A DNA stretch of 64,000 nt from assembly GCA_036374995.1 (NCBI GenBank), contig DASUSS010000152.1, forward strand, positions 1 to 64,000, given 5' to 3'. Below are positions 8,533 through 17,017 of the stretch, one piece after another. A program made the position numbers and the translations under genes. The stretch is from SH-MAG3 sp036374995 (GTDB taxonomy: Bacteria; Gemmatimonadota; Gemmatimonadetes; Longimicrobiales; RSA9). Each line of letters starts with the position of its first letter. Positions within the stretch are counted from its first letter, which is position 1. The notes below the pieces were generated by a model that saw nothing but the letters and a program-made list of their open reading frames with translations, searched no databases and had not been told where the DNA came from.

Positions 8533-9612
8533 ATGGCTCAGATCGATCAGTTCCTGCGCCTCATGGTGCAGCAGAAGGGCTCGGACCTGCATCTCACCGT
8601 CGGTTCACCGCCGATCGTGCGGCAGCACGGTCATCTCACGCGCATCAAGTTTCGCGACCTCGCGCCGGCCGACCTCCAGGCGCTCCTCTTCGAGATCATG
8701 CCGCCGACACAGAAGGCGGAGTTCGAGAAGACGAGTGATGTCGACTTCGCGTACGAGATCGCCGATGTCGCCCGCTTCCGCGTGAACGTGTTCCGCCAGC
8801 GCAAGGGGATGGGCTGCGTGCTGCGCACGATTCCGAGCACGGTCCTGTCCGCGGACGACCTGAACCTGCCGGAGGGTGTGCGTCGGTTCTGCAAGCTCAC
8901 GAAGGGACTCGTGCTCGTCACCGGCCCCACCGGCTCGGGCAAGAGCACCACGCTCGCCGCCATGGTCGACCTCATCAACGAGACGCGGGCCGACCACATC
9001 CTGACGATCGAGGATCCGATCGAGTTCGTGCACACGAACAAGATGGGACTCGTCAATCAGCGCGAGATCGGCAATCACACGGTCTCGTTCGCGTCCGCAC
9101 TGCGTGCCGCGCTGCGCGAGGACCCCGACGTAATCCTCGTCGGCGAGATGCGGGATCTCGAGACGATCTCGCTCGGCCTCACCGCAGCGGAGACCGGCCA
9201 CCTCGTGTTCGGCACCCTGCACACGAGCTCCGCCGCGAAGACGGTCGACCGCATCATCAACGTCTTCCCGGCCGAGGAACAGGAGCAGGTCCGCGCCATG
9301 CTCGCCGAGACGCTGCGCGGCGTGGTCGCCCAGCAGCTCCTGCGGAAGGCGGACGGCTCCGGCCGCGTCGCCGCACTCGAGATCATGGTCGGCACGCCCG
9401 CCATCGGCAACATGATCCGCGAGGCGAAGACACATCAGATCACGAGCATGATCCAGACGGGGAAGAAGGACGGCATGCAGCTCATGGATCAGGCCATCCT
9501 CGACTATCTGATGCGCAAGGTGATCGCCCCGGAGGAGGCGTACGCGAAGGCGCACAGCAAGGCGGAGTTCCTCCCCTATCTGGACGGGAAGACGGCGGGG
9601 GCGCAGCAGTGA
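8533..9612 (+). CDS. pilT: Type IV pilus retraction ATPase PilT
   Basis: 359 residues, normal for PilT. This hexameric cytoplasmic ATPase depolymerises pili for twitching. Seen are the N-terminal SDLHLTVGSPPI, Walker A GPTGSGKST (131-139), an acidic box (TIEDPIEF), Walker B ILVGEMRD (~201-208), the His box (GHLVFGTLHT) and the C-terminal AIGNMIRE, a variant of PilT's AIRNLIRE retraction motif. No pilB, pilC or pilin gene is in the window, so this is a separate pilT locus with the GspE-N protein in front. Confidence 0.95.
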   Translation: MAQIDQFLRLMVQQKGSDLHLTVGSPPIVRQHGHLTRIKFRDLAPADLQALLFEIMPPTQKAEFEKTSDVDFAYEIADVARFRVNVFRQRKGMGCVLRTIPSTVLSADDLNLPEGVRRFCKLTKGLVLVTGPTGSGKSTTLAAMVDLINETRADHILTIEDPIEFVHTNKMGLVNQREIGNHTVSFASALRAALREDPDVILVGEMRDLETISLGLTAAETGHLVFGTLHTSSAAKTVDRIINVFPAEEQEQVRAMLAETLRGVVAQQLLRKADGSGRVAALEIMVGTPAIGNMIREAKTHQITSMIQTGKKDGMQLMDQAILDYLMRKVIAPEEAYAKAHSKAEFLPYLDGKTAGAQQ

Positions 9613-9735
9613 GGCTCGCAGCGCCGTGGCGCCGTGGTCCGGAGCGCGGCCGTCTGGCGAAGTGCAGGGTATCAGTGCGATGATGGCGCCGGAGCCCGGA
9701 GCTCCCGGAGCCACGAATTCTCGAGGAATCAGACA

Positions 9736-10926
9736 ATGAGCAAGGAAGTCGTTTTCCTGTCGGGCCGGCGGACGCCGTTCGGGACGTTCGGCGGCTCGCT
9801 GAAGGGATTCAGCGCGACGGATCTCGGCGCGCATGCGGCGGCCTCCGCGTTGAAGGCGGCGGGTGTGGATCCGGCGGCGGTCGGTCACGTCATCTTCGGC
9901 AATGCGCTGCAGACATCGTCGGACGCGATCTATCTCGCGCGACACGTCGGACTGCGTGCAGGTCTGCCGGTGGAGGTTCCCGCGCTGACGGTGAACCGCC
10001 TGTGCGGTTCGGGTTTCCAGGCGATCGTGAGCGGCGCGGAGCAGATCCTGCTCGGTGAGACGGAGGTCGCACTGTGCGGCGGAGCCGAGAGCATGAGCCA
10101 GGCGCCGCACGTGGTGCGCGGCGCGCGGTGGGGTGAACTGCGACTGGGCGAGGCGGGCGGCTCCTTCGAGGATCTGCTGTGGGCGGCACTGACGGACTCG
10201 CAGTGCGGCCTGTCGATGGCGCAGACGGCGGAGAAGCTGGCGGAGAAGTACGGCATCACGCGGACCGAGGCGGACGAGGTGGCGGTCCGCTCGCAGCAGC
10301 GCGCGAAGCAGGCGTGGGATGAGGGGCGCATGGCGGCGGAGGTCGAACCGATCGCGGTCCGGACGCGCAAGGGCGAGGTGTCGTTCAACGCGGATGAGCA
10401 CATGCGTCCCGACACGACGCTCGAGTCGCTCGCAGGCCTGCGACCGTACTTCAAGAAGGACGGACTGGTGACGGCGGGCAATGCGAGCGGCATCGGCGAT
10501 GGTGCGGCGGCCGTCGTGATTGCGGACGCGAAGTGGGCCGAGCGCGAGGGTCTCGCGCCGATCGGTCGGCTGGTCGCGTGGGGCGTGGCCGGCGTGGAGC
10601 CGGACATCATGGGGATCGGACCCGCACCGTCGGCGCGCAAGGCGCTCGAGAAGGCCGGAATGAAGCTGGACAGGATGGATCTCGTCGATGTCAATGAAGC
10701 GTTCGCCCCGCAATTCGCCGCCGTCGCCCGGGAGCTCGAGCTGGATCCCGCGAAGACGAACGTGAACGGCGGCGCGATCGCGATCACTCACCCGCTCGCC
10801 GCATCCGGCGCGCGCATCACCGTCAACCTGCTGCACGAGCTGCGTCGTCGCGGCGGCCGCTACGGGCTCGGCGCTGCCTGCATCGGCGGCGGACAGGGGA
10901 TGGCGGTCGTGGTCGAGGCGCTGTAG
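9736..10926 (+). CDS. Thiolase (acetyl-CoA acetyltransferase family)
   Basis: 396 residues. It catalyses reversible condensation or cleavage of acyl-CoA and acetyl-CoA. The nucleophilic Cys90 lies in NRLCGSGFQA. NEAFA, the catalytic His (~352, in AIAITHPLAASGAR) and the second active Cys (~382, in ACIGGGQG) are all present, so it should be active. Its size fits either a biosynthetic acetoacetyl-CoA thiolase or a beta-oxidation thiolase. GAGGAA at 9723-9728 sets the ATG. A 3-hydroxyacyl-CoA dehydrogenase lies 1 kb downstream, which suggests a shared acyl-CoA pathway. Confidence 0.95.
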   Translation: MSKEVVFLSGRRTPFGTFGGSLKGFSATDLGAHAAASALKAAGVDPAAVGHVIFGNALQTSSDAIYLARHVGLRAGLPVEVPALTVNRLCGSGFQAIVSGAEQILLGETEVALCGGAESMSQAPHVVRGARWGELRLGEAGGSFEDLLWAALTDSQCGLSMAQTAEKLAEKYGITRTEADEVAVRSQQRAKQAWDEGRMAAEVEPIAVRTRKGEVSFNADEHMRPDTTLESLAGLRPYFKKDGLVTAGNASGIGDGAAAVVIADAKWAEREGLAPIGRLVAWGVAGVEPDIMGIGPAPSARKALEKAGMKLDRMDLVDVNEAFAPQFAAVARELELDPAKTNVNGGAIAITHPLAASGARITVNLLHELRRRGGRYGLGAACIGGGQGMAVVVEAL

Positions 10927-10974
10927 TCGAGACGGCGGTCGGGAGCCGTCCGCCGGGAACGGAGCCGCTGATCC

Positions 10975-11868
10975 ATGTCGGACGCTGGAGCGGATCGCAC
11001 GCGCGGAAAGGCCGTGCAGGAGTCGGCGGAGGCGGACGGCGCCGATGCGCGGCGCGCCATTGCGCGCCGTGACTTCGAGCAGGTGATCCGGCGCGCGGCC
11101 GAGCTGTCGCTGAGCGACACGGATCCCGACGACAACCTCTCCGAGGAAGAGGTCTTCCGGATCGCGACGGAGCTGGGGCTGCCCGCGCATCACGTGCGCC
11201 AGGCGCTGTTCGAGCTGCCGGAGCTGCGCGTGAAGCCGCGCTGGTACGATGGCTGGTTCGGTCCTGCCGTCTTCTCCATCAGCCGCGTCGTTCCCGCGCA
11301 CAAGGACCCGGTGCTGCGCCGGCTGGAGGACTACCTCGTCACGCGCGAATACCTCCAGATCGTACGCAGGCGTAGCGATACGATCGCGTTCGTGCCTGCG
11401 GACGACACGATCTCGAGTCTTGCCCGCGCGCTCGCGCGGCCGGGCAGACGCCACATCATCTCGCGCGCATCGCGCATGATGGTCGGCGTGCATGGCGTGC
11501 CCGAAGACGCCGCGCACGTGCGCTTCGACATCGATCTCAGTGAGGCCCGCAAGGACGCCGTGCGCAGCGGCGCACTGATCGGCGGGTCGCTCGGGCTCGC
11601 TACGGGCGCGGTCGCGGCCGTGCTGACGGGGCCCATCGCCCCCGACGTGCTCGGCATCGTTCCGCAGATCATCGTCTTCGGCGGCGCCATGGCCGGAACG
11701 ATGGCGGCCGGACTGCGCATCGCCGCGGGCCGTTTCCGCGAGCGCGTCTTCTCCGCGAAGATGGAGCTCACCGGACTGCTCGACCGGCTCGAGCACGGCG
11801 GTCGCCTGGATCCGCCGCCCGCGCCCTGGCGCCGCAGTCTGCACCGGCTCTTCGGCGAGAGGCCCTGA
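10975..11868 (+). CDS. Unknown membrane protein
   Basis: 297 residues, family not recognised. The first ~90 residues are a charged helical region (REDFEQ-like helix, then SEEEVFRIATELGLPAHHV), resembling short helical domains that precede membrane parts in other proteins. Two adjacent hydrophobic segments (GGSLGLATGAVAAVLTG and GIVPQIIVFGGAMAGTMAAG) lie at ~200-245, and an Arg-rich tail follows. It sits between the thiolase and the hydroxyacyl-CoA dehydrogenase on the same strand, with gaps of about 48 and 78 bases. I see nothing that links it to their chemistry. Confidence 0.78.
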   Translation: MSDAGADRTRGKAVQESAEADGADARRAIARRDFEQVIRRAAELSLSDTDPDDNLSEEEVFRIATELGLPAHHVRQALFELPELRVKPRWYDGWFGPAVFSISRVVPAHKDPVLRRLEDYLVTREYLQIVRRRSDTIAFVPADDTISSLARALARPGRRHIISRASRMMVGVHGVPEDAAHVRFDIDLSEARKDAVRSGALIGGSLGLATGAVAAVLTGPIAPDVLGIVPQIIVFGGAMAGTMAAGLRIAAGRFRERVFSAKMELTGLLDRLEHGGRLDPPPAPWRRSLHRLFGERP

Positions 11869-11946
11869 CGCACCCCACTCCGACTTTCACTTTCACATCC
11901 GCTCTCCCATATTGACCGCCCGATAAACCCGGGAGGAGAAACCCGT

Positions 11947-12834
11947 ATGGCAGAAATCCGCAGAGTCGCCGTGCTCGGCTGCGGCCTGATGGGGAGCGGC
12001 ATCGCCGAGGTCGCGGCGAAGGCCGGTTACGAGACGTGGGTCCGTGAGCTGAACGATGAGCTGGTCGAGCGCGGGCGCGGCAGCATCACGAAGAGCCTTG
12101 CTCGCGCCGTGGACAAGGGGAAGCTGGAAGCGGGCGTGCGTGATGAGATCCTCGGGCGCCTCCGGTTCACCACATCGCTCGAAGCGCTGAAGGATGCGGA
12201 CATCGTCATCGAGGCCGTGACCGAGGACAGCGAGTTGAAGAACGAGATGTTCCGCACGCTGGACAAGGTCTGCGGTGAGCACACGATCTTCGCGAGCAAC
12301 ACCAGCTCGCTGACGATCGCGGCCATGGCCGCCGCGACGAGCCGGCCGCACCGGTTCGTCGGCCTGCACTTCTTCAATCCGGTGCCGGTGATGAAGCTCG
12401 TCGAAGTCGTGCGCACGATCGCGGTCGACCAGACTGCCTATCGCACGGCGTTCGAGTTCGCGAAGACGCTCGGCAAGGAGCCGGTCGAGGCGAAGGACAC
12501 GTCCGGCTTCATCGTGAACCGGCTGCTCGTGCCCTACATGCTGGACGCGATCCGCTGCCTGGAGCAGGGTCTCGCCGGCATGGAGGACATCGACAAGAGC
12601 ATGACGCTCGGGACGGGTTACCCCATGGGGCCGTTCACGCTGAGCGATTTCGTCGGCATCGACACCCTGTATTTCATCGCGGAGATCATGTTCGACGAGT
12701 TCCGCGAGCCGCGCTTCGCACCACCCCCGCTCCTCAAGCGGATGGTCACGCTCGGCTACTACGGCCGCAAGACGAAACGCGGCTTCTACGACTACACCGG
12801 CGAGCGGCCCGTCGCGGTCGATCTGGGCCTCTGA
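11947..12834 (+). CDS. 3-hydroxyacyl-CoA (3-hydroxybutyryl-CoA) dehydrogenase
   Basis: 295 residues, normal for single-function enzymes of this family. It oxidises or reduces 3-hydroxyacyl-CoA with NAD(P). The Rossmann motif GCGLMGSGIA starts near residue 10. The family signatures ASNTSSLTI, HFFNPVPVMKLVEVV (catalytic His) and DTSGFIVNRLL follow, and the C-terminal domain carries GYPMGPFTLSDFVG. GGAGGAG stands before the ATG. Together with the thiolase upstream and the enoyl-CoA hydratase at 22.97 kb it could serve butyryl-CoA metabolism, polyhydroxyalkanoate metabolism or beta-oxidation. Confidence 0.93.
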   Translation: MAEIRRVAVLGCGLMGSGIAEVAAKAGYETWVRELNDELVERGRGSITKSLARAVDKGKLEAGVRDEILGRLRFTTSLEALKDADIVIEAVTEDSELKNEMFRTLDKVCGEHTIFASNTSSLTIAAMAAATSRPHRFVGLHFFNPVPVMKLVEVVRTIAVDQTAYRTAFEFAKTLGKEPVEAKDTSGFIVNRLLVPYMLDAIRCLEQGLAGMEDIDKSMTLGTGYPMGPFTLSDFVGIDTLYFIAEIMFDEFREPRFAPPPLLKRMVTLGYYGRKTKRGFYDYTGERPVAVDLGL

Positions 12835-12921
12835 CGACAAGGTTGCTCCGGCGCCGCCGCACGCTCAGATTCGGTGCGGCGACTCGCCGATCCTGCGACA
12901 ACCTCATCCGGGAATGACGCC

Positions 12922-14304
12922 GTGAGCCATCAGCCAACCGCGAGCAGCACCGGGACGACGGGGACTGCAACGTCCGGCCGGGAGATGTGGGGCAGCCGCT
13001 TCGGCTTCCTCATGGCAGCGATCGGGTCCGCCGTCGGACTCGGCAACATGTGGCGCTTCCCGTACTCCACCGCGGAGCACGGCGGCGCCGCATTCGTCCT
13101 GCTCTACCTCATCATCACGTTCGTCGTCGGCGTGCCGATCATGATCGCGGAGTTCGGCATCGGCCGGAGCACGCGGCTGAGTCCGATCGGTGCGTTGCGC
13201 AAGGCGGGCGGATCCGGCTGGGTCCCGGCCGGATACCTGTTCGTCGCCGCCGGATTCCTCATCCTCGCGTATTACGCGGTCATTGCAGGCTGGGTGTCGC
13301 GCTACGCGATCGAAGCGATCCTCACGCCCTGGCCCGCCGACGCCGGTGCTTACTTCGATGATGTGAGCGGCAGCGTCGCCGCGATCCTCTACCATCTCGG
13401 ATTCATGACGCTCACGATCCTGATCGTGGCGGGTGGCGTGAAGAGCGGCATCGAGCGGATGAGCTCGATCGCCATGCCGATCCTCGCCGTGATCCTGATC
13501 GGCATCGCCGTGTGGGCAACGACGCTGACCGGCGCAGAGGAAGGATACAGCTACTACCTGACGCCGCGTTTCGAGGAGCTGATGTCGCTCGATACGCTCG
13601 CGGCCGCGGCCAGCCAGGCGTTCTTCTCGCTGTCGCTCGGCATGGGCGCCATGCTCACGTTCGCGAGCTACCTGCCGCGCGACACGAACCTGCCCCGCGA
13701 GTCGACTGTCGTGTCCCTGTCCGACTTTTCGGTGGCATTCACGGCAGGACTCGTCGTGTTCCCCGTCATCTTCGCACTCGGCCTCCAGGGCGCCGTCAGC
13801 GACAGCACGATCGGTGCGCTCTTCATCGCGATTCCCGGCGCCTTCGCCGCAATGGGTGCCGTTGGCCGCTTCGTCGGCATCCTGTTCTTCGTCGCGCTGT
13901 TCATCGGCGCCATCACATCCGCCATCGCGCTGCTCGAGGTCGTCGTTTCCTCGATCATCGACGAGTGGAAGTTCGATCGTCGGAAGGCGTCGATCATTGC
14001 CGGCGTCATCATCGCGCTCGTCGGCATCCTGCCTGCGAGCGACATCAACATTCTCGGCGCCATGGATGCGATCGCGTCCGAAGTGTTCCTCCCGTTCGGC
14101 GGACTGCTTCTCGCAATGCTCGTCGGCTGGGGCCCTGCGGGGAAGAAGCTCGAGGTGTATGCCGAAGGTGCCTCGCCCGGCGTCCGCGCGCTCATGGGAG
14201 GCTGGCTCTGGACGCTGCGCGTCGCCGTACCGCCGCTCCTCGTCGTCGTGCTGTACAAGACGATCCCGGCAGGCATCGCGGCAGTGCGCGCGATCGGGGG
14301 CTAA
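12922..14304 (+). CDS. Sodium-dependent transporter (neurotransmitter:sodium symporter family)
   Basis: About 460 residues with some 11-12 transmembrane helices. TM1 contains AIGSAVGLGNMWRFPY, the unwound, sodium- and substrate-binding segment typical of LeuT-like symporters. The usual NSS blocks follow (GGAAFVLLYLI; FFSLSLGMGAMLTFASY). The substrate is likely an amino acid but cannot be told. The GTG at 12922 is preferred because it gives a short polar N-tail; an earlier in-frame ATG at 12874 adds 16 residues. A possible promoter (TTGCTC, 17 bases, CAGATT) lies in the gap upstream. Confidence 0.92.
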   Translation: MSHQPTASSTGTTGTATSGREMWGSRFGFLMAAIGSAVGLGNMWRFPYSTAEHGGAAFVLLYLIITFVVGVPIMIAEFGIGRSTRLSPIGALRKAGGSGWVPAGYLFVAAGFLILAYYAVIAGWVSRYAIEAILTPWPADAGAYFDDVSGSVAAILYHLGFMTLTILIVAGGVKSGIERMSSIAMPILAVILIGIAVWATTLTGAEEGYSYYLTPRFEELMSLDTLAAAASQAFFSLSLGMGAMLTFASYLPRDTNLPRESTVVSLSDFSVAFTAGLVVFPVIFALGLQGAVSDSTIGALFIAIPGAFAAMGAVGRFVGILFFVALFIGAITSAIALLEVVVSSIIDEWKFDRRKASIIAGVIIALVGILPASDINILGAMDAIASEVFLPFGGLLLAMLVGWGPAGKKLEVYAEGASPGVRALMGGWLWTLRVAVPPLLVVVLYKTIPAGIAAVRAIGG

Positions 14305-14333
14305 CGTGCTTGTCGGCGGGTGCGCCAGCGAGA

Positions 14334-15005
14334 CTACGGCAGCTCCTCGCCGCGGTGCAGCTCGAGCGAGTACCGGCGGTACTCGTCGGGACGCGAGAGG
14401 TAGTCGGTGACCCAGACCTCGAACGGCGGCAGCGGGAGACGGCGCTCCAGCTCCTGAACGACACTCATCGACAGCTGGAAACGGTCGCTCTCGCGGAAAT
14501 CGATGCGCCGGCCGGCCAGCAGCACCTCGACCAGGTCGCGGAAATCCTCGGGATCGAGCAACGCAACGAGGTGCGCGACCTGATCGAGACGATACGAGTC
14601 GTACAGCGAACGCAGCTGCTCCAGCGTGGGCGCTTCGCGGGCATGCCAGGCGCTCTCCCGCTGCGCCGCGCTGCGCGTCAGCTCCTGGCGCAGCCAGCGG
14701 TGCAGCTGCGGCGAGCCGCCCCGGCGACGCTCGTACGTCGACAGCGCGGAATCGAGCAGCGCCAGCAGCAGCGGCTTACCCAGACCCCGCGCACGCTGGT
14801 CCACCGTCGCCTCGTCACGCTCCAGGAACAGATCCGCCGTGCGGATCTCGCTCGGCCCCGCCGTCATCACTGCCGAGCGGAACGTGAAATAGCCGCGCCA
14901 CTGGCCGTCCGGCCGTGGGTACGTGATCAGGAACGCCGTCCAGCGCTCACCACCCCGCTCCAGAAAGCAGAACGAACGGCAGCGCAGGCGGTCGGCATCG
15001 CTCAC
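14334..15005 (-). CDS. Unknown soluble protein
   Basis: 223 residues, no known family, signal peptide or membrane segment. It opens with a mixed strand region (RSFCFLERGGERWTAFLITYPR, and GYFTFRSAV) and continues as charged helices rich in Leu, Arg and Glu. The GTG at 15005 is chosen because AAAGGCGGAG precedes it. An ATG 60 bases further upstream (15065) is the alternative but has no good ribosome site. It converges with the symporter gene, 29 bases apart. Confidence 0.72.
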   Translation of the reverse strand: MSDADRLRCRSFCFLERGGERWTAFLITYPRPDGQWRGYFTFRSAVMTAGPSEIRTADLFLERDEATVDQRARGLGKPLLLALLDSALSTYERRRGGSPQLHRWLRQELTRSAAQRESAWHAREAPTLEQLRSLYDSYRLDQVAHLVALLDPEDFRDLVEVLLAGRRIDFRESDRFQLSMSVVQELERRLPLPPFEVWVTDYLSRPDEYRRYSLELHRGEELP

Positions 15006-15185
15006 GTGCTCCGCCTTTCTCCGCTGCGGCCGCCCAACTCCATCATCTTGTACCTGGAAGGACATGCTTCGCTGACGCGCGCCGATGCACGCGGATCGGT
15101 CGGGATCGCCGCGCCGTGCCGCGGCCGCTTCCACGCTAATCGGACCGCATCCACCGGTCAAGCGATCCCGCTCACCCGCACGCAC

Positions 15186-15419
15186 TCCTCACCCCTCCGC
15201 AGTTTTCCAAATTCTGCAACTTTCGCACGCTCCGCTTTTTCGGATCGAGCAATGGCGAATCCCGCGTTACACAATCCATTCCGTCCATGGAACGCAGCAA
15301 TTCGATGATGACACAATGGTCCGATTCGGTGTTGGCGCCTCGCTGGTGCGACGTCACAACATCTTTATTTGCAACAACATACATCTAAGCGCTTGTGGCA
15401 CGGGCAATTACGAGAATGC
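15186..15419. other. A+T-rich intergenic stretch
   Basis: This part of the 550-base gene-poor gap is clearly richer in A and T than its surroundings, with runs such as GTTTTCCAAATT, CTTTTTCGGAT and ATCTTTATTTGC. I find no convincing gene in it. It lies between the start of the leftward gene and the strong rightward promoter at 15420, so it may hold control sites for both. Confidence 0.4.
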
Positions 15420-15448
15420 TTGACGCGTGCGCGGTGCGCGTCTATCTT
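15420..15448 (+). promoter_or_regulatory. Strong sigma-70-type promoter
   Basis: TTGACG (15420-15425), a 17-base spacer and TATCTT (15443-15448), one of the best promoter matches in the window. Transcription should start near 15455, about 100 bases before the small gene at 15554. Confidence 0.58.
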
Positions 15449-15553
15449 GGGCGACACTCGCGACAGCAATCCCGCGGCGCCGGTCCGCGCAGTGCAGAGG
15501 GTGCCGTCATTTCGAAAAAAGCCGAAAAATCGATAGGCGACGAGGCGACCAGA

Positions 15554-15742
15554 ATGTGGGAAACGTGTGCGGTCGATCTGCGCGTGAGTCTGCCGAAGGG
15601 CGTTGCGGCGGAAGTGGAAAAGGTGCAGAAGACGGATCCCGAGATGTTGAGCAGGATGGTGTTTTATGCAGTTACTCGCCGCACGATTTTCGACCACCTG
15701 GCCACCCGCACGGCGTTTGGCGCGAAGCGCGAAGGAACTTGA
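15554..15742 (+). CDS. Small basic protein, unknown
   Basis: 62 residues from the ATG at 15554 (MWETCAVDLRVSLPKG... ending FGAKREGT), preceded by GAGGCGACC. The frame is open further upstream, and the Lys-rich stretch ISKKAEKSIGDEA just before the ATG also looks coding. If it is, the start would be the rare codon ATT at 15509, which has AGAGGG seven bases ahead. The protein looks like a small helical domain (KGVAAEVEKVQKTDPEMLSRMV). Function unknown. The strong promoter at 15420 supports that the locus is expressed. Confidence 0.45.
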   Translation: MWETCAVDLRVSLPKGVAAEVEKVQKTDPEMLSRMVFYAVTRRTIFDHLATRTAFGAKREGT

Positions 15743-15768
15743 CGGGCGCGCGCGTCGTGACGTAGCGT
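15739..15768 (+). promoter_or_regulatory. Putative promoter of the next small gene
   Basis: TTGACG (15739-15744), an 18-base spacer and TAGCGT (15763-15768). The -35 box overlaps the stop codon of the preceding small gene. Transcription would start near 15775, ahead of the frame that contains the gene at 15948. Confidence 0.42.
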
Positions 15769-15947
15769 AGCAGGCGTACTGTCGGGCGTACCGGAGGAAA
15801 TCGGCCCTCTCGCGTGGAGGCCTCCGGTGCGATCAGCAGCAGCAGGCCAACGCCATTCCTGAATCCGGCAAGCGATCGGAGACGACACGGCCCGCGGAGA
15901 GCGAGCGGGTTCTGCGATCGAAGTACCTCGACTGGTGCTCGGCGCAG

Positions 15948-16220
15948 GTGGCCGACCATTTCCTGGCGCTGAGTCCGGACGAGATCTTCGAGCTGGCAGA
16001 GCGGGCGTCGCGGGAGGAGGTGGCGGGCGAGGCGCGTCCGCGCGGGTCAGCGGAGGCGGACGAGGACCTCTCGTCGTGGCGGTCGCTGGTGCAACGCGTG
16101 ACGGAAGTGCTGACTGATCAGTTGGAGCTGCCGACGTTCGAGGCGTGGCTGGAGCTGTACCGACGCGATCCGGAATCCGTGGAATCCCGCCTGCTGGGCT
16201 TGTGGCGCGAACGCAGCTGA
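15948..16220 (+). CDS. Small acidic unknown protein (start uncertain)
   Basis: 90 residues from a GTG at 15948, with a helical, Glu-rich centre (SPDEIFELAERASREEVAGE) and a C-terminal helix pair (LPTFEAWLELYRRDPESVE). The frame is open back to 15771, and the part just upstream reads RVLRSKYLDWCSAQ, which looks coding and continuous with the GTG part. No ATG, GTG or TTG exists in that extension; ATT at 15855 is the only candidate. The protein is therefore probably longer at its N-terminus than given here. Family not recognised. Confidence 0.58.
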   Translation: MADHFLALSPDEIFELAERASREEVAGEARPRGSAEADEDLSSWRSLVQRVTEVLTDQLELPTFEAWLELYRRDPESVESRLLGLWRERS

Positions 16221-16251
16221 GCGTTGCGCCTCTGACCGCCCGCCCTGCCGA

Positions 16252-16491
16252 CTAGTGATCGTGGACGCGTGAGAGGTGCCACCAGGTGCCGACCATCGCG
16301 GCGGTGCCGGCGGCGGCGAGCAGCAGTCCGACGAGTCCCCACAGCAGTCCCCAGTCGAAGCGACCGTGGTCGTAGCCGCGCCAGGCACTCCACAGGCAGA
16401 TCACGGCCATGAACCACCAGAACACACCGATGCCGAAGCCGCTCAGGAGCGCGACCGTGTTCTGTGGCGGACCGCTGGATTCCGTAGCCAT
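16252..16491 (-). CDS. Small two-helix membrane protein
   Basis: 79 residues with two hydrophobic helices (VALLSGFGIGVFWWFMAVICLW, and LLWGLVGLLLAAAGTAAMVG) joined by a short charged loop (RGYDHGRFD). The C-terminus is His-rich (HLSRVHDH). GGAG six bases before the ATG supports the start. Function unknown. It converges with the small gene upstream, 31 bases apart. Confidence 0.65.
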   Translation of the reverse strand: MATESSGPPQNTVALLSGFGIGVFWWFMAVICLWSAWRGYDHGRFDWGLLWGLVGLLLAAAGTAAMVGTWWHLSRVHDH

Positions 16492-16632
16492 TCCGATCTC
16501 CGAAAGCTGAACGCGACGGCCGGCAAGATATTGGCGGACCGGAGCAGCGGCAAGCGCGGTTGCGTCGTGCGCGGCGGTCCATTGCGCCCGACGTCCGGGA
16601 GCTGCATCCTGTCGCGCACCAAAGGAGGCGGG

Positions 16633-16890
16633 ATGTCGGTTCCGATCGCAGTACTGCCGGAGGGCACGAGAGTGAAGGTGCGCCGCGGATCGCTGCCGCA
16701 GGACCCGGGCGTGACGGACCGGACGGGCACGGTCGTGCTCGCGTCAGAATACCGCGACAATGCGCTGGGCGTAGTGCTGGATGGCGAGTCGGCCATGCGG
16801 TGGTTCACGCCGGGCGAGCTGGAGGTCGTCACGAGCGTGCCGTTGCCGCCGGAGCGCGAATCCGCCAAGGCCCGGAGGGCGCTGCCGTAG
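16633..16890 (+). CDS. Small beta-rich protein, unknown
   Basis: 85 residues. AAAGGAGG at 16621-16628 sets the ATG. The sequence is mostly short strands with Gly turns (LPEGTRVKVRRGS, and DRTGTVVLASEYRDNALGVVLDGE), like an SH3/KOW-type barrel, then a short charged tail. Such barrels often bind RNA or proteins, but no specific role can be given. It is one of several small genes here (15.5-17.5 kb) with strong ribosome sites. Confidence 0.72.
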   Translation: MSVPIAVLPEGTRVKVRRGSLPQDPGVTDRTGTVVLASEYRDNALGVVLDGESAMRWFTPGELEVVTSVPLPPERESAKARRALP

Positions 16891-17017
16891 GGGTACCACA
16901 CGTCTCGAGATCCACCGCTCCACCGCTCCGCCGCGCGAAACACCCCGGAACGAATGATGCATTGCTGGTCCGGGTGTTCGAGACCGGAAGCGGGACGGCG
17001 GACGGACGGAGGCGGTC

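Noticed and set aside
8605..11844. 1079-codon leftward frame across pilT and the thiolase gene
   Set aside because: It spans two clear rightward genes and an intergenic gap, and the product is Arg/His/Asp/Leu-rich without motifs.
16931..16979. Imperfect hairpin ACACCCCGGA ... TCCGGGTGTT before the DUF3618-like gene
   Set aside because: It contains a bulge, has no T-run and lies directly ahead of a gene on the same strand; too weak to call a terminator.
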